The notes beneath the pieces were generated by a model, which saw nothing but the letters and a program-made list of their open reading frames with translations, did no database searches and was not told where the DNA came from. From NCBI RefSeq assembly GCF_002608565.1, contig NZ_LIXM01000003.1, positions 124,001 through 188,000 on the forward strand: 64,000 nt of DNA, read 5' to 3'. Below, in pieces: positions 43,774 to 53,192 of the stretch. The translations under genes were made by a program, and so were the position numbers. Numbering within the stretch: the stretch's first letter is position 1; the number at the start of each line of letters is the position of its first letter. The stretch comes from Vibrio sp. PID17_43 (lineage in GTDB: Bacteria > Pseudomonadota > Gammaproteobacteria > Enterobacterales > Vibrionaceae).

Positions 43774-44235
43774 ATGAGCGCAGCAGATAAAGTCTACGGT
43801 TTTAACACGCCACAACGTCTGTTTGTTGGTTATACCTTAGCGGTATTGGTAGACCTGACGGTACTGAACTTCTACGACGAATATTGGGATTTCGTGACCA
43901 TTGATTCGTTTACGATTTCGTTTACAGCAGCACTATTACTTCAGTTGCTCCTGAAACTTTCAATTAAAGCAGAACACAAAATTGCAGAGTACTTTAAATC
44001 AAAACCTGGCACTGCCCCGAAGATCTATCGCGGACTTTCGACATACGTCATTTTAGTCGGGTCGAAATTCATCATGCTTGAAGCCATCAACCTGTTGTTT
44101 GGTGACAAAATCAACTTCAGTGGCCCATGGAATGGTGTGGTCGCCTTCTTTGCCGTCGTGTTCACCATCTTGATCTCTGAAGTCATTGTCGGCAAGATTT
44201 ATTTCAAACTGGGTGAAAAAGAGCTGCAATCATAA
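43774..44235 (+). CDS. membrane protein of unknown function
   Basis: Encodes 153 residues from ATG 43774; GAGGGTT precedes it. Four membrane segments are visible (about 15-35, 45-65, 85-110 and 120-145), with a charged loop KAEHKIAEYFKSKPGTAPK in the middle. No family was recognised. It stands alone between the NUDIX gene and the next large frame. Confidence 0.7.
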   Translation: MSAADKVYGFNTPQRLFVGYTLAVLVDLTVLNFYDEYWDFVTIDSFTISFTAALLLQLLLKLSIKAEHKIAEYFKSKPGTAPKIYRGLSTYVILVGSKFIMLEAINLLFGDKINFSGPWNGVVAFFAVVFTILISEVIVGKIYFKLGEKELQS

Positions 44236-44414
44236 GTAGACTAAGCTCCCCACTGACAGCGCTGATTATTCGGCGTTTTCCCTTGTCTTCTTTGCTTATC
44301 TTACATACCACAACCCAGTAACTTCCAATGGATATTTTAAAAGCTAAAATTATCTTCCTATGGATTAACTATACTTGCTTGGTGACATATCTAATGTAGG
44401 CAAGGAGGCCTTTC

Positions 44415-46397
44415 ATGAATACTCAAGCGATCGTTCGACTGACAATGGTTGTCAGCCTGGTGTTTTGCACTTTGATAGGCTCAACAACACTTGCCAACAC
44501 CAACCCCGCACTCCGTATCTCATTAGAAGAAAAGCAGATACTGACGGAAATTAGAAACAACGTATTTGGCGGAGCAAGGCTAGATGCGGCATTTCGACAA
44601 GCCACCATCTCCGGTCAGGAGCCCCCCATTTTTCCTTATGAGATAAACGATCGCGGGCTCATCATATGGGAGCTCGCCCCCTCCCAAATACACGCATTTT
44701 CAAGCAGTGTTGGCATCTTTCCACCCTACCAGATCACGAGCGTCAAACCAGTCGTCATTGATCGTTCTCCAGCGGATGCCACGCGCTTTGACACATTCCT
44801 CGAAGAAAAGGGATGGCAACGGTTAAGAGAGATTTTATTCCCGAAAAAATTCTATGTTATCGCGGATATCGGACTCACTACCCGTGCGGAGCAAGGTTAT
44901 AAAGTCGACTTAAAAACGTTTGTTCAACTCTCAGGAAGTGACACCACGTATCTGTATCGATTTGCCAGCTATAAAGCGATGCCTGGAACTGACTTGTTGC
45001 AACTATCCAATCTAACACCAACGCAAATACAACTCACCTCATTGCCTCAACAATGGTCCGGCACACTGCTAACGAATGAGGGCAATTTACATTGGACGGT
45101 TCCGCTCAAGACAAAAAAAGCCGACAGAACAGAAATCAACAAACGCCTGCACTTTTCACAGTGGTATCTTGATGCAAGTGAAACAGTCTTGGGGCCAATG
45201 GGAAGCGTCTCCCGCTATTATTACGATGGCAGTTCGGTCAGTGCTAAGTTCGTCACAACCAAGCCAAGGTCTATCGACATCCACCATGACTTTCCATGGG
45301 GGCAGTTCGTTATAGGATCACCACAAGCATTTGTACTGGCGGAAACGAGCGAGTTCCTAGTTCAACCCGTCACTTCTCCTGCTCAAGTACTTGCTGGTGG
45401 TGTTAGTGCATGTGCGCTAGCGACACAATCGAGCAATAGTTCAGAGCTTTTCACCCACCTCATCGGTTGTGTTCTGGAAGGGCAAGATCCACAAGACGTA
45501 TTTGCAACGCTGTTTGGTATCGCTCAATCTCAACCCGCTGTGCTTCCAGCCCACACCCTACCAACCTTATACTATGCTCTACTAGATATTTACCAAGGTC
45601 TGGGCATTCTTTATGGCATAGAAAAACCGAAGATGTTCTTCTCACTGCTGAACGCACCAAAGACGCTGTTTATCAACTTTGAAATTGCCACTCATCGTGT
45701 CCGTGCATTTGAAAAAGCCTTTATACCCCCCTCATTTAAGCTCGCCAAAATGCGTTTTTATCCAGAGCAACATAAAGCCGTTTACGCCGTATCGTTGAAT
45801 ATTTATCAATCGGTGGGACAAAACCTCAATGGCTATCGAGCAGAATGGTCGACCTATGTCATCAACCCAGAAGAATCCGACCCTAAACCTAGGTTCAGCG
45901 TCTTAGAGGCACAAACCAACATCGGCGGGTTTGATCCGATCATCGCTTTGGAACGTTACCTACCCGGTATGGACTTTTCTAACCCGGCTACTTTAGCGCA
46001 ATTAATCGAGCCGCCATCCGATCAGTTCACCTATACCGAGAACATTAACGATGGGATTCAAGTTAGATTAAGAGACAGTACAGAGGGAATAGTGCTAGAC
46101 GTTGATATTCAGTATCCACCAGCTTCTCAAATGCTCAAGACCAATCCAACCACAGAATGGATGGAAGCCAATGATTTTATTTATTGGGGGAAAGTAGCGG
46201 ACATCCTGAAATACGATCAACAGGTTATGTTTGCTGACTTACTGGTGTTCCCCGTCAAATCGACCGATCTAATTTCAGATTCCACTTTCTCTGAATATGT
46301 TAAACCCGATCCTTTGCCGATTATTATTTGGAACGGCGGGCAAGATGTCGCACTTGAGCCATGGGGGAACCTCGAAGCCGTGATTGTTGATGAATAA
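44415..46397 (+). CDS. large exported protein of unknown function
   Basis: Encodes 660 residues. AGGAGG lies eight bases before the ATG. A Sec signal peptide (about residues 1-28, ending TLANT) is followed by a soluble chain with no further membrane helix, so it should be periplasmic or secreted. No domain, repeat or catalytic motif is recognised. Pro- and aromatic-rich strands alternate through the chain (for example FPPYQITSVKPVVID), suggesting beta structure. Followed by a terminator. This is the largest product in the window without a recognised domain, apart from its signal. Confidence 0.8.
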   Translation: MNTQAIVRLTMVVSLVFCTLIGSTTLANTNPALRISLEEKQILTEIRNNVFGGARLDAAFRQATISGQEPPIFPYEINDRGLIIWELAPSQIHAFSSSVGIFPPYQITSVKPVVIDRSPADATRFDTFLEEKGWQRLREILFPKKFYVIADIGLTTRAEQGYKVDLKTFVQLSGSDTTYLYRFASYKAMPGTDLLQLSNLTPTQIQLTSLPQQWSGTLLTNEGNLHWTVPLKTKKADRTEINKRLHFSQWYLDASETVLGPMGSVSRYYYDGSSVSAKFVTTKPRSIDIHHDFPWGQFVIGSPQAFVLAETSEFLVQPVTSPAQVLAGGVSACALATQSSNSSELFTHLIGCVLEGQDPQDVFATLFGIAQSQPAVLPAHTLPTLYYALLDIYQGLGILYGIEKPKMFFSLLNAPKTLFINFEIATHRVRAFEKAFIPPSFKLAKMRFYPEQHKAVYAVSLNIYQSVGQNLNGYRAEWSTYVINPEESDPKPRFSVLEAQTNIGGFDPIIALERYLPGMDFSNPATLAQLIEPPSDQFTYTENINDGIQVRLRDSTEGIVLDVDIQYPPASQMLKTNPTTEWMEANDFIYWGKVADILKYDQQVMFADLLVFPVKSTDLISDSTFSEYVKPDPLPIIIWNGGQDVALEPWGNLEAVIVDE

Positions 46398-46420
46398 TGT
46401 GATAGTTGATGAATAAAACA

Positions 46421-46450
46421 AAAACACCATCGTGCATTCGATGGTGTTTT
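46421..46450 (+). terminator. strong bidirectional terminator
   Basis: AAAACACCATCG / CGATGGTGTTTT, a perfect 12-bp stem with a six-base loop; A and T runs on both sides, 24 bases past the stop of the 44415 gene. It is followed by the convergent yjjG-like gene. Confidence 0.9.
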
Positions 46451-46535
46451 CAATCCGGTCCCTAAAGCCTTTTTAGCATGTTAAGACGAACTTTGCATGC
46501 TAGGTAGCCAAGGTCACCTAGGTAATCTACGATAT

Positions 46536-47210
46536 CTACGCAACAAGGATACTTTTTAGCTCATCTAATGAAGCAACCGTATAGTTTGGTGCTATTTGGC
46601 CATCAACACTTGCACCGGTAGTATTCAACCAACAAGTTTCAATGCCAAAATTATGACCACCAAGAATATCGGAATGCAGGTTGTCCCCCACCATCAGTAC
46701 TCGAGTTTTACATGGGTAGCCCATTTGCCCCATCGCGTATTCAAAGATACCTAAATCCGGTTTCGCGATGCCAACTTGCTCAGAGATCACCACATGATCA
46801 AAGTAGTTCGCCATTCCTGTACGCTCTAGTCGAATCGCTTGCAGTTCGGTAAACCCGTTGGTGATGATCCCCATCTTCGCTTTACCATGCAGCGCTTCCA
46901 TCAGCTCTTTTGCGCCTGGCAACAACGTACAGATGTCTGCCATCGCCTCTAGAAAGGCACTGTTCAATTCTGCCGTCGTCGTACTCAGCTTTTCAGCCCA
47001 CTCGGTGAAACGCTTATGCTTCAACTCTTCTGCCGTCACTTTACCATCTTGATAATCGACCCATAGTGGTTTATTGACCGTTTGGTAGTGCACGAAGTCT
47101 TGCTCAGTAAAATCTACGCCTTTGCGAGAAAACATCAGCTGCAAACCTTTGAAGGCATCAAAGTGAAACAAGGTTTCATCAGCATCAAACAAGATCCAGT
47201 CGTATTTCAT
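46536..47210 (-). CDS. yjjG: pyrimidine 5'-nucleotidase (YjjG family)
   Basis: Encodes 224 residues, typical. Start at 47210 is set by AAAGAAG; the longer frame to 47336 has a basic, unlikely N-terminal extension. HAD motif I is DADETLFHFDAF, motif II GIITNGFTE, motif III with K in GIAKPDLGIF and motif IV MVGDNLHSDILGG. YjjG removes phosphate from pyrimidine nucleotides and protects against non-canonical ones. Stands alone. Confidence 0.9.
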   Translation of the reverse strand: MKYDWILFDADETLFHFDAFKGLQLMFSRKGVDFTEQDFVHYQTVNKPLWVDYQDGKVTAEELKHKRFTEWAEKLSTTTAELNSAFLEAMADICTLLPGAKELMEALHGKAKMGIITNGFTELQAIRLERTGMANYFDHVVISEQVGIAKPDLGIFEYAMGQMGYPCKTRVLMVGDNLHSDILGGHNFGIETCWLNTTGASVDGQIAPNYTVASLDELKSILVA

Positions 47211-47448
47211 TTTCTTCTTTCCAATATCAAGGTCATTTCTGGCGAGTAGTTTAGATGGTCTTATTCTCAATGAAAATCTCTTATTCGAGACTCTTTTCCT
47301 CACTCTCGCTCGAAATACGCAAAATGGCTGATTCAAAAAGCAATCTCATTCTAAGTTCGTTAACTGCTGCCCCAAACGAGTCAGACGATCGCCGCAAACG
47401 TTTATTATTGGAATTGATAATTTAGAATACGCCGCCCTTAATTGATGG

Positions 47449-47833
47449 GGGGACTTAAACGCAGATACTGAATTTGGCAATGCAACAGACGCTCGATTCA
47501 ACGGTGTATTAGAGCTAATGAGTGATTCTTTAGTTAATCAAACTGTTGATCACGTCGGCCAACAGAACACACCAGAATCAGCAGGGGCAACGCACGAAGA
47601 CAACAGCAAAGGTCACCCTTAACCCAGAAACACGCACTGCAACGTTTGGCTCACGAGTGGATTACGCGGTGCCATCTGCTGACCTTGATGTGGTAGATAC
47701 AGGCGTATATTGGCAAGCAAAAGGCGAAGAGGGTCGTTTGTTATTTAATGACTCTCGAGTTGGGGATCGTGGTACAGATAAAGAAGTGTCTTCTGACCAC
47801 CGCTTTGTATGGGCGACAGTAAAAATTGACTAG
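47449..47833 (+). pseudogene. remnant of an endonuclease/exonuclease/phosphatase-family protein
   Basis: The plus strand reads GDLNADTEFGNATDARFNG from 47449 (GDxNA is the active-site motif of the EEP nuclease family). That frame then continues through VGQQNTPESAGATHEDN to a stop at about 47620. After a +1 shift, the frame at 47546-47833 carries TLNPETRTATFGSRVDYAVPS and ends SSDHRFVWATVKID, matching the family C-terminus with its catalytic SDH. The N-terminal half of such a protein is missing, with stops just ahead of the GDLNAD. A truncated, frameshifted copy. Confidence 0.65.
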
Positions 47834-47875
47834 TCTTTACTCATCGACATACATCTTTGCACGCTAAAAACAAAC

Positions 47876-47911
47876 AGGCCACGAGTTTTTAGAATGAAAC
47901 CGTGGCTTTTG
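47876..47911 (+). terminator. hairpin terminator
   Basis: GCCACG / CGTGGC with a 17-base loop, flanked by A-rich and TTTT sequence, 45 bases after the EEP remnant and 20 bases past the stop of the convergent zinc-ribbon gene. Confidence 0.55.
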
Positions 47912-47933
47912 TGTTTTACCATTCAGGGAGACG

Positions 47934-48107
47934 TTAAGACTTATCTGCACCACATTTAGCACATTCTTGATACGTTCTCTCACCTTCGCTAATGACGACA
48001 TAGTGATTGACACACTTCTCACACAAAACCAATGTTGGATAAGCTAATTTTGCTTTCTTGGCGTTGATATCACCCTCAACTACGTAGAACTTTCTCATTT
48101 TTGTCAT
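47934..48107 (-). CDS. small zinc-ribbon-like protein
   Basis: A 57-codon minus-strand frame (ATG 48107, or 54 codons from ATG 48098). The product has two Cys pairs, LCEKCVN and ECAKCGADKS, twenty residues apart, the classic spacing of a zinc ribbon, preceded by MRKFYVVEGDINAKKAKLAYP. No strong ribosome site is present. Too short for ordinary gene finding but with very protein-like composition. Likely cytoplasmic; function is unknown. Confidence 0.6.
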   Translation of the reverse strand: MTKMRKFYVVEGDINAKKAKLAYPTLVLCEKCVNHYVVISEGERTYQECAKCGADKS

Positions 48108-48172
48108 CACTGATTAGAAATTTATAAGGCATTATATTTCCAATCTACGCATGTTCTACATAATTTTGCGCG

Positions 48173-48748
48173 CTATTCAGGTGCAGCATTTAACGAGTTC
48201 TCTTGATCCAGACGACGAATCAACTTGGCAGGCGTGCCGCCGTAAAGGCAGTCTGGTGGGACATCACTGTTTACCACTGAGTTAGCTGCAATGACTGAGC
48301 GAGCACCAATGGTCACGCCTTGGTTGATCACCGAGTTGCCACCAATCCAGACACTATCTTCGATTGTGATCGGCTTACAAAACGTTTCCCACTTGAGTCG
48401 ACTGTGGTAATCCAGAGAGTGCGAAGCGGTATAAAACTGAACACTAGGGCCGATAAGAACGTGGCTACCGATGGTGATTTTGGCTCCATCAAGCATCACC
48501 ACGTTCATGTTGATAAAAGTCTGCTCGCCGATCTCAATGGTTTTACCAAATTCACAATGAAATGGTGGTTGAATATAGCTATTTCCCACCTTGCCTAGTA
48601 GCTCTGCTTGTAAGGTAATACGCTCTTCGGCATCGGTGCTGCTATTCAACTTGAGTAACGTTTTGGTTGCATTCGTACGAATCGCATCAATCTCTTCGTC
48701 TCCACCATCAAAGACTTGCCCAGACATCATTTTTTCTAATTCGGTCAC
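48173..48748 (-). CDS. sugar O-acetyltransferase (Maa/NodL-like, LbH)
   Basis: Encodes 191 residues from a GTG start at 48748, chosen because TAGGA precedes it with ideal spacing and because the maltose acetyltransferase domain (MSGQVFDGGDEEIDAIRTNATKTLLKLN) then starts at once. The rest is a left-handed parallel beta-helix of hexapeptide repeats (IEIGEQTFINMNVVMLDGAKITIGS; IEDSVWIGGNSVINQGVTIGARSVIAANSVV) ending GGTPAKLIRRL. It transfers acetyl from acetyl-CoA to a sugar. Catalytic His in TASHSLDYH is present. Confidence 0.87.
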   Translation of the reverse strand: MTELEKMMSGQVFDGGDEEIDAIRTNATKTLLKLNSSTDAEERITLQAELLGKVGNSYIQPPFHCEFGKTIEIGEQTFINMNVVMLDGAKITIGSHVLIGPSVQFYTASHSLDYHSRLKWETFCKPITIEDSVWIGGNSVINQGVTIGARSVIAANSVVNSDVPPDCLYGGTPAKLIRRLDQENSLNAAPE

Positions 48749-48856
48749 TGGATTATTCCTACAACTTTTGACGTTAATAGAGTAATGCAAAATATTGATA
48801 AAAAAGAGAAAAGCTCGCGCTTTTCTCTTTCCTATTTTGTGATTTTGCAAAGGGGT

Positions 48857-49255
48857 TTATACAATTTCCCAACTATGAGTCATCTCTACGCCTTTACCGA
48901 GCATCAAACACACTGAGCAGTATTTCTCTAGTGAATCTGCCGCTACTTTAGCTACGATTTCGGAGTCTAGGTCTTCCCCTGAAACTTCAAAGTGGATATT
49001 CACTTGTGTAAAAATTCGCGGTGCTGTTTCACGGCGCTCCGTTGTAAGCTTTGCGTTAACAGAAGTAACTTTTTGACCCGCCGTTTTCAAACCATCAACA
49101 ACGTCTACAGAACTGCAACCACCAGCAGCCATTAATACCATTTCCATTGGGCTTGGTGCCGTTGCGCCGCCGTTGCCATCCATCACCACTGAATGACCAG
49201 ATTGAGACTGACCAAGGAACTTAAAGCCTTCTACCCATTTAACTTCTGCTTGCAT
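48857..49255 (-). CDS. OsmC-family protein
   Basis: Encodes 132 residues from ATG 49255, preceded by GAGGG. The OsmC fold is supported by MQAEVKWVEGFKFLG, PSPMEMVLMAAGGCSSVDVVDGL with the first peroxidatic Cys in GGCSS, and EKYCSVCLMLGKG with the second pair. These enzymes reduce organic hydroperoxides with thiols. Close to the acetyltransferase gene (109 bases), in the same direction. Confidence 0.88.
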   Translation of the reverse strand: MQAEVKWVEGFKFLGQSQSGHSVVMDGNGGATAPSPMEMVLMAAGGCSSVDVVDGLKTAGQKVTSVNAKLTTERRETAPRIFTQVNIHFEVSGEDLDSEIVAKVAADSLEKYCSVCLMLGKGVEMTHSWEIV

Positions 49256-49441
49256 GGTTTCCCTCATATTGCTATCCAACTCACCGACTCTACTTTCGCT
49301 CGATGAGTGCTTGTTTCGTGCCGTTACTGTAACTTTCTGGTCAAAAAGGGCAAAGGAATTTTCAACAACACTGCAATTTTTTCACGCCTTATCCTGTCTT
49401 GTTACGTAATACTGATAACGAAACTAACGTTTGAGGCTGCT

Positions 49442-50584
49442 ATGAAGAAAGTATCTAAGTTGCTGTGGGCATTCGCTTTGGTTACTCCTGTCCTGCTTAT
49501 TCTACTCAGCAAAGTGGGGACTGCCGACACCATGGGTAAAGCCAACGCATCGAGCACTACCGACATTGCGACATTAGCGGGTGGTTGCTTTTGGTGTACT
49601 GAATCGGATTTAGAACAATTGCCGGGAGTATTGGACGTTGTGTCTGGTTATTCAGGTGGTGATTTAGCAAACCCGACCTATCGCCAAGTCTCTTCGGGAA
49701 AGTCTGGCCATATTGAAGTCATCGAAGTGAAGTTTAACCCTAACGTAGTGAGTTACGAGCAAGTGCTAGATTATTTCTTCCGTCATATCGATCCTACGGA
49801 CGACAAAGGCTCATTTGTCGATCGTGGTTCTCAATATCGCCCTGCAATTTTCTACCATAATGCAGAGCAAAAGCAGATTGCCGAGCAATTTATGATGGAA
49901 ATCAATAAAGCAATGATCTATCCAAAGCCACTCAAAACAGAACTGATCGCGTTTGAAAAATTTTACCCCGCAGAAACGTATCATCAAGATTACTACAAAA
50001 AGAGTAGCTTGAAATATAAGTACTATCGCTACGCATCTGGCCGAGACAAATACTTAGATAAAGTTTTTGGTGACGATCGCCAAGAGAATCCCAAAACACT
50101 ACGTCAGCTTATTGAAGAACAGGAATTACAAACCAAAGTAAAGGTTTACACTAAACCCTCCGACAAAGAGATTAAGGCAAAACTGACCGAGCTACAGTAC
50201 TACGTCACCCAAGAAGAGGGAACAGAGCGTCCTTTTGACAACAAGTACTGGGACAACAAGGCAGCCGGAATATACGTTGATATTGTGTCTGGTGAGCCAC
50301 TTTTCTCATCTACCGACAAGTACAAATCAGGCACTGGCTGGCCAAGCTTTACTCGACCAATTAACCCAGCTTACATCGCCGAGAAGACCGACTTTAAATT
50401 GGTCTACCCTCGCACCGAGATCCGCAGTAAATTTGGTGATTCTCACATTGGGCACGTATTTAAAGACGGTCCAAAACCAACCGGGTTACGTTACTGCATG
50501 AACTCCGCTGCGATGGAGTTTATCCCTGTCAACAAGATGGCGAGCCTAGGTTACGGCGATTACCTGTATTTATTCGATAAATAG
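49442..50584 (+). CDS. msrAB: fused methionine sulfoxide reductase MsrA-MsrB, exported or membrane-anchored
   Basis: Encodes 380 residues from ATG 49442, preceded by GAGG at 49432. An N-terminal membrane or signal helix (about residues 8-24) is followed by MsrA (about 42-195, with catalytic GCFWC, C49) and MsrB (about 235-375, with GTGWPSF and the catalytic Cys in RYCMNSAAM). The fused order MsrA-MsrB resembles the reductase part of PilB. The two CxxC zinc pairs of most MsrB are absent, as in zinc-free MsrB forms. It repairs oxidised methionines outside the cytoplasm. Confidence 0.9.
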   Translation: MKKVSKLLWAFALVTPVLLILLSKVGTADTMGKANASSTTDIATLAGGCFWCTESDLEQLPGVLDVVSGYSGGDLANPTYRQVSSGKSGHIEVIEVKFNPNVVSYEQVLDYFFRHIDPTDDKGSFVDRGSQYRPAIFYHNAEQKQIAEQFMMEINKAMIYPKPLKTELIAFEKFYPAETYHQDYYKKSSLKYKYYRYASGRDKYLDKVFGDDRQENPKTLRQLIEEQELQTKVKVYTKPSDKEIKAKLTELQYYVTQEEGTERPFDNKYWDNKAAGIYVDIVSGEPLFSSTDKYKSGTGWPSFTRPINPAYIAEKTDFKLVYPRTEIRSKFGDSHIGHVFKDGPKPTGLRYCMNSAAMEFIPVNKMASLGYGDYLYLFDK

Positions 50585-50701
50585 CCTCATGCTACAGGTA
50601 GCCACTCCTAACAAGTAGCACTACTCAACAAATAGCTACACTCGACTAAAATCAAGCGGTATCAAGCAAGGTGAAACCAAGAGGAGTGAACAATCAGAGC
50701 G

Positions 50702-50860
50702 ATGAAAGGTTTTAAGTCCAATCTGCCGATAAAGGTTTGTCTTGTGTGTAAACGCCCATTTTCTTGGCGAAAGAAGTGGGCGCGAAATTGGGAAGAGATC
50801 ATTTATTGTTCTGAGCGTTGTCGAAGAAGTAAAAACAAAGAAGTAAAAACAAAGAAGTAA
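50702..50860 (+). CDS. DUF2256 small cysteine-rich protein
   Basis: A 52-residue plus-strand gene with [40 protein letters not shown] and a basic tail, exactly the DUF2256 pattern: two Cys pairs (CLVC and CSERC) around [11 protein letters not shown]. From family knowledge, such genes lie beside cryptochrome/photolyase genes, as here (they follow on the opposite strand). No ideal ribosome site precedes the ATG. The C-terminus and stop are built from a 14-base tandem repeat (50826-50867). Confidence 0.8.
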   Translation: MKGFKSNLPIKVCLVCKRPFSWRKKWARNWEEIIYCSERCRRSKNKEVKTKK

Positions 50861-50867
50861 AAACAAA
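50826..50867 (+). repeat. 14-base tandem repeat, three copies
   Basis: GAAGTAAAAACAAA occurs three times in a row, followed by GAA. It spans the end of the DUF2256 gene and shortly past it. As 14 is not a multiple of three, copy-number change would alter the C-terminus. Confidence 0.9.
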
Positions 50868-50929
50868 GAAAATGTAGGGCACTCGCCCATCGTCTCTTTC
50901 TGATTCTAACTTTTAAAGGCCCTGATCTT

Positions 50930-51637
50930 TTACCAAGGTAATAACGTGCCATCATAAGCCCAAAATGCCCCGCTATCTTGAGGGGTTGAGTTTTCTATCA
51001 AGCTCAATAAATCATTTGCCACACGTTCTGGTGTAAACAACTGACCCTCAGGCACATTCGCTTGAAATGGGGCTGATAAGGCGGTATCCGTCGTACCTGG
51101 ATGAAGTGAAAGCACCGTGCCATGTTTGACCATTCGATGCCATTCTATCGACATGGTTTTAAGGAACATGTTTAACGCCGCTTTTGATGCGCGGTAGCTG
51201 TACCAACCGCCTAGTTGATTATCTCCTATGCTGCCGACTTTGGCCGATATGGTGGCAAATTTGGGCGCGGTACTGCGTTTTAGCTTGGGTGTAAAGTATT
51301 TCGCTAACAGCAAACTCGGCAGAGTATTCACAGCAATGGTGAGATGGAAAAAATCCGCATCGAGCGCGTTAAGGTTCTTCTCTGGGCCTTTATCTTGAGT
51401 GTGCAACATACCCACGCAGTTCACTAACCAATCAACTTGTTCAATTTGCTCACTGAGCGCTTTGACTTGGGCATCTTGCGTCACATCCACTTGATACCAG
51501 ATAACATGAGGATGCGACCAACTGGGCTTTTGATTGCGGTACGTTGCGTGCAACCGAGCATGAGGAAAACGAGCCGCTGCTTGTTGCACCATCGCCAAAC
51601 CAATTCCACCATTACCACCGACGATGAGTATTTCCAT
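50930..51637 (-). CDS. short-chain dehydrogenase/reductase
   Basis: Encodes 235 residues from ATG 51637, which shares its A with the upstream stop (TGATG). The Rossmann start MEILIVGGNGGIGLAMVQQ (G-x-x-x-G-x-G) and the catalytic YSYRASKAALNMF (Y-x-x-x-K) with the serine in FATISAKVGS mark a classical SDR. It is transcribed with the photolyase genes; the same gene order with cryptochromes is familiar from Vibrio. The substrate is unknown. Confidence 0.87.
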   Translation of the reverse strand: MEILIVGGNGGIGLAMVQQAAARFPHARLHATYRNQKPSWSHPHVIWYQVDVTQDAQVKALSEQIEQVDWLVNCVGMLHTQDKGPEKNLNALDADFFHLTIAVNTLPSLLLAKYFTPKLKRSTAPKFATISAKVGSIGDNQLGGWYSYRASKAALNMFLKTMSIEWHRMVKHGTVLSLHPGTTDTALSAPFQANVPEGQLFTPERVANDLLSLIENSTPQDSGAFWAYDGTLLPW

Positions 51638-53181
51638 CACAAGTTCTCCGCGTTTTCTATGTAGTGTTCTGCGGTATCCAGTATCGCTTGACGTTGCTGC
51701 TCTTCCATATTGTCCCAAGAGCGATAAATCATCCTAATTCGTGGGTGGGTTGCTAAACGTTTATCGTGTTTGTTCATAAAGCGCCAATATAAGCTATTGA
51801 ATGGACAGGAGCCTTCACCGCTACGTGCTTTGTTGTCATAATGGCAGCCCTTGCAGTAATCGCTCATTTTGTTGATGTAAGAACCACTCGCCGCATAGGG
51901 TTTTGTGCCAACAATGCCACCATCAGCAAATAGCGCCATCCCTCGCGTATTCGGCATTTCTACCCATTCAATGGCATCGACATAGATGCCGAGGTACCAC
52001 TCATCCACTTGATCGGGGTCGACTTCCGTTAGCAAACAAAAATTACCCGTGACCATCAAACGTTGGATGTGGTGCGCATAGGCATAATCTAGCGACTGCC
52101 CAATTGCGTTTCGCATGCACGCCATTTTCGTTTCGCCATTCCAGAAGAAGTTGGGCAGCTTTCTTTCTGCTCCCAATTCGTTCTTTTTCTGGTAAGCAGG
52201 CATGTTTGCCCAGTAAACGCCGCGAATGTATTCCCGCCAGCCTAGTATCTGTCGTACAAAACCCTCAACTTGAGAGATATCAATATCAGCGTTGGAATGA
52301 AATGCCTTGAGTGACGCATCAATCACTTCTTTGGGGTGCAGCAGCTTGCTATTAAGCGAGAAAGAAATCCGACTGTGATACAAGCTCCACTTAGCATCAT
52401 GCTTCCCCGTCATCGCGTCTTGAAAGCGACCAAACAGTGGTAAACAGACTTTGCAAAAATGAGCGAGTAAGGACAAGCTTTGCGCGCGATTGATCGGCCA
52501 GATCAAATCCCCCCCAAGGTTGCCTATTGTTTTGATGTTATGTCGCGCTAACCGATCAGTAATCACACTCACATCAGTACTAAACATCAAGGGATGTGGC
52601 AGTTGTTCAATGTCTTTGGCTTTGAGCTTGTTTCGGTTATTAGCGTCGTAATTCCATTTCCCTCCTAACGGTTTGCCATCTTGCATCAAGATATTAAAAC
52701 GCTTACGCATGCGGCGGTAAAAGTGCTCCATCATGATGTGCTTACCTTGCGGAAACTGTGATTCAATCTCTTCAAAAGGTAATAAAAAGTGTTCAGTATC
52801 AACGCATCGCGTCACAACCCCTTCAAGCTTGAGTCTCGTTAACTGTTCCAAAAGTCGGTATTCATCTGGGCGTTGATATTCAAACTTGATTGCACCAACG
52901 TCACTCACATAATGCTGTAAGAGTTGCTCTAGAGCATCGAAAGGCTGGGTGTCATCTAAAGAAAGATACAAGACCTGATGACCCTCGCTTTGGCGCTCTT
53001 TTGCAAACAGTTCCATTGCAGAGATGAACGCACACACTTTTTGAATATGGTGCGTCACGTAGGTATTCTCTTGCTTAAGCTCTGCAATCAGGTAGAGGAT
53101 GCTTTCGTCAGGTTGTTTAAACCAAGAATGCTCACTGTTGAGTTGATCGCCCAAAACCAATCGTACGGCTTCAAATTGCAT
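51637..53181 (-). CDS. Fe-S cluster photolyase/cryptochrome (FeS-BCP, PhrB-like)
   Basis: Encodes 514 residues from ATG 53181, preceded by AGGAGAAG. The N-terminal alpha/beta domain begins AVRLVLGDQLNSEHSWF and the C-terminal FAD-binding domain has GWREYIRGVYWANMP. Four cysteines, C355, C443, C446 and C459, have the spacing 88-3-13 of the [4Fe-4S] ligands of Agrobacterium PhrB (C350, C438, C441, C454). These enzymes act as (6-4) photolyases or light sensors. Eleven bases from the DASH gene upstream and overlapping the SDR gene downstream. Confidence 0.92.
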   Translation of the reverse strand: MQFEAVRLVLGDQLNSEHSWFKQPDESILYLIAELKQENTYVTHHIQKVCAFISAMELFAKERQSEGHQVLYLSLDDTQPFDALEQLLQHYVSDVGAIKFEYQRPDEYRLLEQLTRLKLEGVVTRCVDTEHFLLPFEEIESQFPQGKHIMMEHFYRRMRKRFNILMQDGKPLGGKWNYDANNRNKLKAKDIEQLPHPLMFSTDVSVITDRLARHNIKTIGNLGGDLIWPINRAQSLSLLAHFCKVCLPLFGRFQDAMTGKHDAKWSLYHSRISFSLNSKLLHPKEVIDASLKAFHSNADIDISQVEGFVRQILGWREYIRGVYWANMPAYQKKNELGAERKLPNFFWNGETKMACMRNAIGQSLDYAYAHHIQRLMVTGNFCLLTEVDPDQVDEWYLGIYVDAIEWVEMPNTRGMALFADGGIVGTKPYAASGSYINKMSDYCKGCHYDNKARSGEGSCPFNSLYWRFMNKHDKRLATHPRIRMIYRSWDNMEEQQRQAILDTAEHYIENAENL

Positions 53182-53192
53182 TACGGCTTCTC

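Noticed and set aside
50826..50867. CRISPR-like tandem repeat
   Set aside because: Repeats are 14 bases with no spacers between; a simple tandem repeat.
50636..50890. 84-codon minus-strand frame
   Set aside because: Antisense to the DUF2256 gene, which has a strong family pattern.
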